A DNA stretch of 64,000 bases, taken from assembly GCA_020638575.1 (NCBI GenBank), contig JACKIH010000003.1, forward strand, positions 3,149,001 through 3,213,000, read 5' to 3'. Within the stretch, counting starts at the first letter, position 1. Each line of letters starts with the position of its first letter. A program made the translations under genes and the position numbers. The DNA is from Rhodospirillaceae bacterium (GTDB lineage: Bacteria; Pseudomonadota; Alphaproteobacteria; DSM-16000; Inquilinaceae). The notes below the pieces were generated by a model. It saw only the letters and a program-made list of their open reading frames with translations. It had not been told where the DNA came from and ran no database searches. Positions 60,304 through 64,000 of this stretch are shown here, piece after piece.

Positions 60304-61464
60304 ATGACGAACGACCCAAAACTCAGTCTGGAAGACGTGGACGCGATCCGGCGGGATCGCTCCCCTGCGGTGCGCGGGGCCACGGCGGAGAAAGTCTCCC
60401 GGGCGTTCGCCTCCGGCGACCTCACCGAACGTGAGCGCGCCGTTGCCGAAGACATCGTGCGCGTGCTGCTGCGCGACGCGGAAGTCCTCGTTCGCCGCAA
60501 GCTGTCGGACCTGCTGTGCGGCTTCCCCGACCTGCCGAAGGACATCGCCCGCGCGCTCGCCCAGGACGAATTCGCGGTGGCCGAACCGATCCTCCTGGAA
60601 AGCACGGTCCTGAGCGACGATGACCTCATCGAGATCATCCACCGCTGTTCCACCAACCACGCCATCTCCGTCGCCAAGCGCCCCTTCGTCTCCGCCACCT
60701 TGTCCACCGAACTGGTGGTGCTGAACGACGAGCGGGTGGTGAGCGCCTTGCTCGGCAACCGCGGTGCGGTGATCGACGAGCCGGCCCAGCACCTCATCAT
60801 CAATGCCCACGGCCTGGTGCCGCGCATCATGGATGCCCTGGCGATCCGCTCGGCCCTGCCGATCTCGGTGGTGGAGCGCCTGGTGACGCGGGTCACCGAA
60901 CAGGTGTCGGCGCGGCTGATGGAGACCTACCGGATCTCCGAGCGGCACCGCGAACTGCTGCGCGTGCATGCCCGCGAACACCTGCTGCTGACCACGCTGG
61001 CCACCAACGCCACGCCGGAAATGGTGACCGATGCGGTGGAGGTGCTGCACGAGCAGGGGCGGCTCACCCCCACGCTGGTTCTGCGGGCACTCTGCCTCGG
61101 CGACCTGGAATTCGCCTGCCAGGCCATGGCGCGCTTCGCCGACATTTCGGTGGACAACGCCAGCCGCCTGTTGTCGGACCGCGGCCGCTCCGGTGCCGAA
61201 CAGCTCTACGGCCAGTGCCACATGCCGGAAAGCCTGCGCCCGGTGTTCCAGGCAGTGATGTCGCTGGTGCGCCGCCACGAATACACCGGCGCGCCGCGCG
61301 AGCGGGCGCTGTTCCGCAACAGCGTCTATGCCTGGGGGCTGGGGTATCTGGGGCTGGAAGGCTCGGTGCTGGGGCACGACCAGCTCATCACCCGGGTGCT
61401 GATCTACCGCCCCGAACGGCCGACAGGCCGGCGTGGGCGCACCCGCCACCGCCCGCTGGACTGA
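60304..61464 (+). CDS. DUF2336-domain protein
   Basis: 386 aa, function unknown. Matches the alphaproteobacterial DUF2336 family: a helical repeat-like protein with blocks such as DIVRVLLRDAEVLVRRKLSDLLCGFPDLPKDIARALAQDEFAVAEPILLESTVLSDDDLIEII at about 50-112. This resembles HEAT-type repeats, implying a scaffolding role. ATG 60304 is preferred to an open extension from 60241 because homology starts here. The AT-rich leader with an inverted repeat suggests its own promoter. Confidence 0.85.
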   Translation: MTNDPKLSLEDVDAIRRDRSPAVRGATAEKVSRAFASGDLTERERAVAEDIVRVLLRDAEVLVRRKLSDLLCGFPDLPKDIARALAQDEFAVAEPILLESTVLSDDDLIEIIHRCSTNHAISVAKRPFVSATLSTELVVLNDERVVSALLGNRGAVIDEPAQHLIINAHGLVPRIMDALAIRSALPISVVERLVTRVTEQVSARLMETYRISERHRELLRVHAREHLLLTTLATNATPEMVTDAVEVLHEQGRLTPTLVLRALCLGDLEFACQAMARFADISVDNASRLLSDRGRSGAEQLYGQCHMPESLRPVFQAVMSLVRRHEYTGAPRERALFRNSVYAWGLGYLGLEGSVLGHDQLITRVLIYRPERPTGRRGRTRHRPLD

Positions 61465-61482
61465 CACGGCCCCCAACCGCCT

Positions 61483-61986
61483 TCAGTTGACGAAGCAGTC
61501 GCGCACCTGGGCCGCCCGCATCGGACCGGGCAGGTGACCGGTGAAGGCGTTGCCCGGCAGGGTCGCCAGCTCGCGCATCAGTTCCTCCAGGTCGGCCCAG
61601 GTGCGGATGTAGCCCAGGTCGCGCAGCGCACGCGTGGCAAAGCAGTCGGCCGCCACCTCGCTGTTGATGGCGGGGCTGAGCGCGTGGTGGCCGCACTCGT
61701 GGGCCTGCCACCAGATCTGCACCAGCGGTGCAAAGCGCTGCAGCACCATCGGGTTCAGCAGGATGATCGGGCGGCCGTAATAACGCGTGGACATGCCCAC
61801 GTCGTTGAGGCTGGCATCGGCGATGTACTGCACCGGCTCGCCGTAGAACGACGTGCAGGGTACCGGCTGCTGCACGGGAAACTGGGCGGCGGCCGGGGCC
61901 GGCCATAAGGTGGCGTAGAGGACAGCGACAAGGGCGGCTGCGGTGGCCGCCAAGCGCCGCCCGCCGTTGGTTCCGCACTGCCGCAT
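61483..61986 (-). CDS. Exported zincin-like protein with an HExxH motif
   Basis: 167 aa. Signal peptide at about 1-34 (AAAQ). The motif HECGHH (His96, Glu97, His100) followed by NSEVAADCFATRAL (Glu110, Asp114) is the gluzincin-like pattern HExxH plus a downstream acidic ligand. Four Cys in the mature part (43, 98, 115, 164 approximately) may form disulfides. It is too small for a classic metallopeptidase but matches compact M48-like or related domains. Substrate unknown. Convergent with the DUF2336 gene. Confidence 0.72.
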   Translation of the reverse strand: MRQCGTNGGRRLAATAAALVAVLYATLWPAPAAAQFPVQQPVPCTSFYGEPVQYIADASLNDVGMSTRYYGRPIILLNPMVLQRFAPLVQIWWQAHECGHHALSPAINSEVAADCFATRALRDLGYIRTWADLEELMRELATLPGNAFTGHLPGPMRAAQVRDCFVN

Positions 61987-62091
61987 CCCCGGTCTCCCCT
62001 CCTGCTTGCGCCAGCATCGGAAAGACCGGCGGCATTCCTGTGGCCACCAGGGGGCGATTGCGGGTTCGTTGCTGATGGCCCTTTCGCTTCA

Positions 62092-62173
62092 AGCTGCACC
62101 GGCTCGCACCCCCGCCCGACCGCCCAAGCCATTGTCAAATATTGGGTGGCCGGGAGGGGTACGGGCTGGAACC
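62092..62173. repeat. Dispersed intergenic inverted repeat, copy D
   Basis: The left arm AGCTGCACCGGCTCGCACCC continues to CGACCGCCCAAG; the right arm reads TTGGGTGGCCGGGAGGGG and ends CGGGCTGGAACC. The arms pair over about 35 bases with mismatches. Copy A shares the left arm, spacer (CCATTGTCAA) and right end; the right arm also matches the reverse complement of copy C. Lies in the 220-base gap between the zincin-like gene and modC. Confidence 0.75.
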
Positions 62174-62206
62174 GAGTGAACAGAGCGCGAAATCGCTCAA
62201 GAAGCG

Positions 62207-63313
62207 TCAGGCGTGGCGGGTTTCGAAGGAGCCGATGTCGCGCCGCGCCACCGCCACCGACTTGATGATGGCAAAGCACGCCATCCCCGGTGCCAGGCCG
62301 AGCGCCGTCGCCGAGCGTTGGGTGATGTGGGCGAGCATGGGATCCCCGCCGGCCAGCAGGCCCACCGCCACGCCCGGCCCGTCGCCGCCGCTCAAGGAGG
62401 TCACGGTCGCCGGTAGGATGTTGAGCGCGCTGATGGCGGACGGCTTCTCGGTGGCCAGGATCACCTCGTGGGCGTGGATGCGTACGCGTACGGTGCTGCC
62501 GGGCGGGGCATCGATATGGGGCAGCACCAGCCGGCCGGCGCTGATCGCCAGCTCCGTCACGCCGCCCGCGGCATCGTGGGACACGACGCGCGCCTCGATC
62601 GCAGCACCGGCTTCGCGCACGCCGATTTCCGGCACCGCCCGCGGATCGGCCAGGACGTGTCCCGCCGGTCCGCACAGGCCGACGCGGCCATCGTGCAGGG
62701 TGACGATGGTGGTGGCCAGGCGCGCCACCTCGCCCATGGCGTGGCTGACGTAGAGAATGGGGATGCGCGTCTCGTCGCGCAGGCGTTCCAGGTAGGGCAG
62801 GATGTCCGTCTTGCGCGCTTCGTCGAGCGAGGCGAGCGGCTCGTCCATCAGCAACAGGCGCGGGCTCGACAACAGGGCGCGGCCGATGGCCACCCGCTGT
62901 TTCTCGCCGCCCGACAGCAGGCCCGGCCGGCGGCTCAGCAGATGGCCGATGCCCAGCATCTCCACCACCCGGTCGGTGTCCACCGGGACCCCGTTGCGTC
63001 GCCCGAACCACTGTCCGAACGCCAGGTTCTGGCGCACGCTCAAATGGGGAAAGAGGCGGCCTTCCTGGAACACGTAGCCGATGTGGCGACGGTGGGGCGG
63101 GTGCACCATGCCGCGCGCGGTATCCAGCAGCACCGTGCCGTCCACCGCGACGCGGCCCTCCGCCGGGCGCAGCAGGCCGGCCACCGCGTTGATCACCGTG
63201 GTCTTGCCGGAGCCCGAGCGGCCGAACAGCGCCGTCACCCCGTCCGGAGCGGCAAACTCCACCTCCAGCGTGAAGCCGGGAAAGGTGTGGCTGAGACGGA
63301 CTTCCAGGCTCAT
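62207..63313 (-). CDS. modC: Molybdate ABC transporter ATP-binding protein ModC
   Basis: 368 aa ABC ATPase. Walker A GRSGSGKTTVINAVAGLL near 31-48, signature LLSGGEKQRVAIGRALL near 138-154, Walker B LLLMDEPLASLDE near 158-170. The C-terminal molybdate-type TOBE/MOP domain (about 290-368, with LNILPATVTSLSGGDG and VAVARRDIGSFETRHA) distinguishes ModC from other ABC ATPases. ATG 63313 overlaps the modB stop as ATGA. Confidence 0.92.
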   Translation of the reverse strand: MSLEVRLSHTFPGFTLEVEFAAPDGVTALFGRSGSGKTTVINAVAGLLRPAEGRVAVDGTVLLDTARGMVHPPHRRHIGYVFQEGRLFPHLSVRQNLAFGQWFGRRNGVPVDTDRVVEMLGIGHLLSRRPGLLSGGEKQRVAIGRALLSSPRLLLMDEPLASLDEARKTDILPYLERLRDETRIPILYVSHAMGEVARLATTIVTLHDGRVGLCGPAGHVLADPRAVPEIGVREAGAAIEARVVSHDAAGGVTELAISAGRLVLPHIDAPPGSTVRVRIHAHEVILATEKPSAISALNILPATVTSLSGGDGPGVAVGLLAGGDPMLAHITQRSATALGLAPGMACFAIIKSVAVARRDIGSFETRHA

Positions 63314-64000
63314 CGCTCGGCAATCCGCCTGGCCACGCGCCGGGCGACCGCTTCGGATACCAGCAGTGCCCCCATGGCGAGGATGATGGACACCACCACC
63401 AGCCGCATGGCGGACGCCTCGCCCCCCGGCACCTGCAGGAAGGCGTAGATGGCGGTGGGCAGGGTCTGGGTTTCGCCGGGGATCGCCGACACGAAGGTGA
63501 TGGTGGCGCCGAACTCCCCCATGGCCTTGGCGAAGGCGAGGATCGCGCCGGCCAGGATGCCCGGCAGGATCAGCGGCAGGGTGACCACGGCGAAGGTCCA
63601 CACGCGGTTGGCCCCCAGCGTGCCGGCCGCGTCCTCCAGCTTGGGGTCGACCGCCTCGATGGCCAGCCGGATCGCCCGCACCATCAGGGGAAAGCCCATG
63701 ATGGCGCAGGCCAGCGCCGCACCGGTCCAGCGGAAGGCGAAGACGATGCCGAAGGTGTCTTCCAGGAAGCTGCCGATGGGGCCGCGCCGGCCGAACACGA
63801 TCAGCAGCAGGTAACCGGTGACCACCGGCGGCAAGATCAGCGGCAGGTGGACCAAGCCGTTGAGCAGCGACTTGCCCCAGAAGCGCCCGCGCGCCAGGGC
63901 CAGCGCGGTCAGCACGCCGAAGGGCAGGCTGACCAGCGTGGCCCAAAAGGAGACGCGCAGCGACAGGCGGACGGCCATCCATTCTTCGGGGGACAGCCAG
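63310..64000 (-). CDS. modB: Molybdate ABC transporter permease ModB (5' end beyond the window)
   Basis: Inner-membrane permease of the molybdate importer. At least 230 codons are visible; the family start lies just past base 64000 (codons WLSPEEWMAV run to the edge). The EAA loop AIEAVDPKLEDAAGTLGANRVWTFAVVTLPLILPG near residues 115-150 contacts ModC. Five or six helices fit. The TGA overlaps the modC start by four bases. The binding protein ModA should lie outside, upstream. Confidence 0.93.
   Translation of the reverse strand, partial: WLSPEEWMAVRLSLRVSFWATLVSLPFGVLTALALARGRFWGKSLLNGLVHLPLILPPVVTGYLLLIVFGRRGPIGSFLEDTFGIVFAFRWTGAALACAIMGFPLMVRAIRLAIEAVDPKLEDAAGTLGANRVWTFAVVTLPLILPGILAGAILAFAKAMGEFGATITFVSAIPGETQTLPTAIYAFLQVPGGEASAMRLVVVSIILAMGALLVSEAVARRVARRIAER

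Noticed and set aside
61755..63323. 522-aa minus frame over modC and the upstream gap
   Set aside because: It is out of frame with modC, Arg/Gly-rich and runs through repeat copy D.

Overview
The window is a high-GC (roughly two thirds G+C by eye), gene-dense bacterial chromosome segment with about 68 protein genes on both strands. I found no rRNA, tRNA, CRISPR array, insertion sequence or phage gene. The gene families point to an alphaproteobacterium, most likely Rhodospirillales-like. The signs are a small one-domain PurL followed by bolA and grxD, DUF3126 and DUF2336 proteins, a Fur/Mur regulator, a fabA-fabB-fabI cluster, and BrnTA and YjhX-type genes. This placement is inferred from gene content, not from a marker-gene tree.

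Layout. 1-3.4 kb: end of a malate/lactate-type dehydrogenase and a complete TRAP transporter (dctP-dctQ-dctM). 3.5-6.3 kb: an aldo/keto reductase, then gmhA and gmhB (LPS heptose synthesis) with a brnTA toxin-antitoxin pair between them. 6.3-10.9 kb: a methyltransferase, a fructosamine-kinase-like protein, a small protein coupled to fur, a hydrolase and a LysR regulator. 11-16.4 kb: divergent trxB/lrp, purL-bolA-grxD, an intergenic repeat and a frameshifted gene remnant. 16.4-22.3 kb: rarD, rpsD, DUF3126, trmJ, rubrerythrin, rluB-rsmD, a structured intergenic stretch and a yjhX-like gene. 22.3-27.3 kb: a large MscS-family channel, a TPR protein, and a GT9/FkbM pair whose FkbM member is AT-richer. 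27.4-31.4 kb: fabA-fabB-fabI and a LuxR solo. 31.5-40.1 kb: cimA, tadA, purD, xseA, and a divergent pair made of efp and an EpmA-hydrolase fusion gene. 40.2-49.1 kb: suhB, TfoX-like, several exported proteins, an S8 peptidase, LysE, an ArsR-AHSA1 pair with a clear operator, and an acyl-CoA ligase. 49.2-54 kb: a very unusual Flp-pilin/thrombospondin-3/beta-domain protein, an HdeA-like protein, and a membrane protein-methyltransferase pair. 54-61.5 kb: secA, two cyclase-family proteins flanking a PhyH dioxygenase, and DUF2336. 61.5-64 kb: a small exported zincin-like protein and modC-modB (molybdate ABC transporter, running off the end).

The most unusual items are these. (1) The 513-residue protein at 49226-50767 starts as a Flp/Tad prepilin, continues with calcium-binding type-3 repeats, and ends in a duplicated beta-rich module. 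(2) An EF-P lysine ligase (EpmA) is joined in one reading frame to an alpha/beta hydrolase, directly divergent from efp. (3) A family of at least four dispersed intergenic inverted repeats is present. (4) A set of perfect hairpins lies in front of the yjhX-like gene. Functions assigned from family resemblance were read from motifs by eye; no database search was run.
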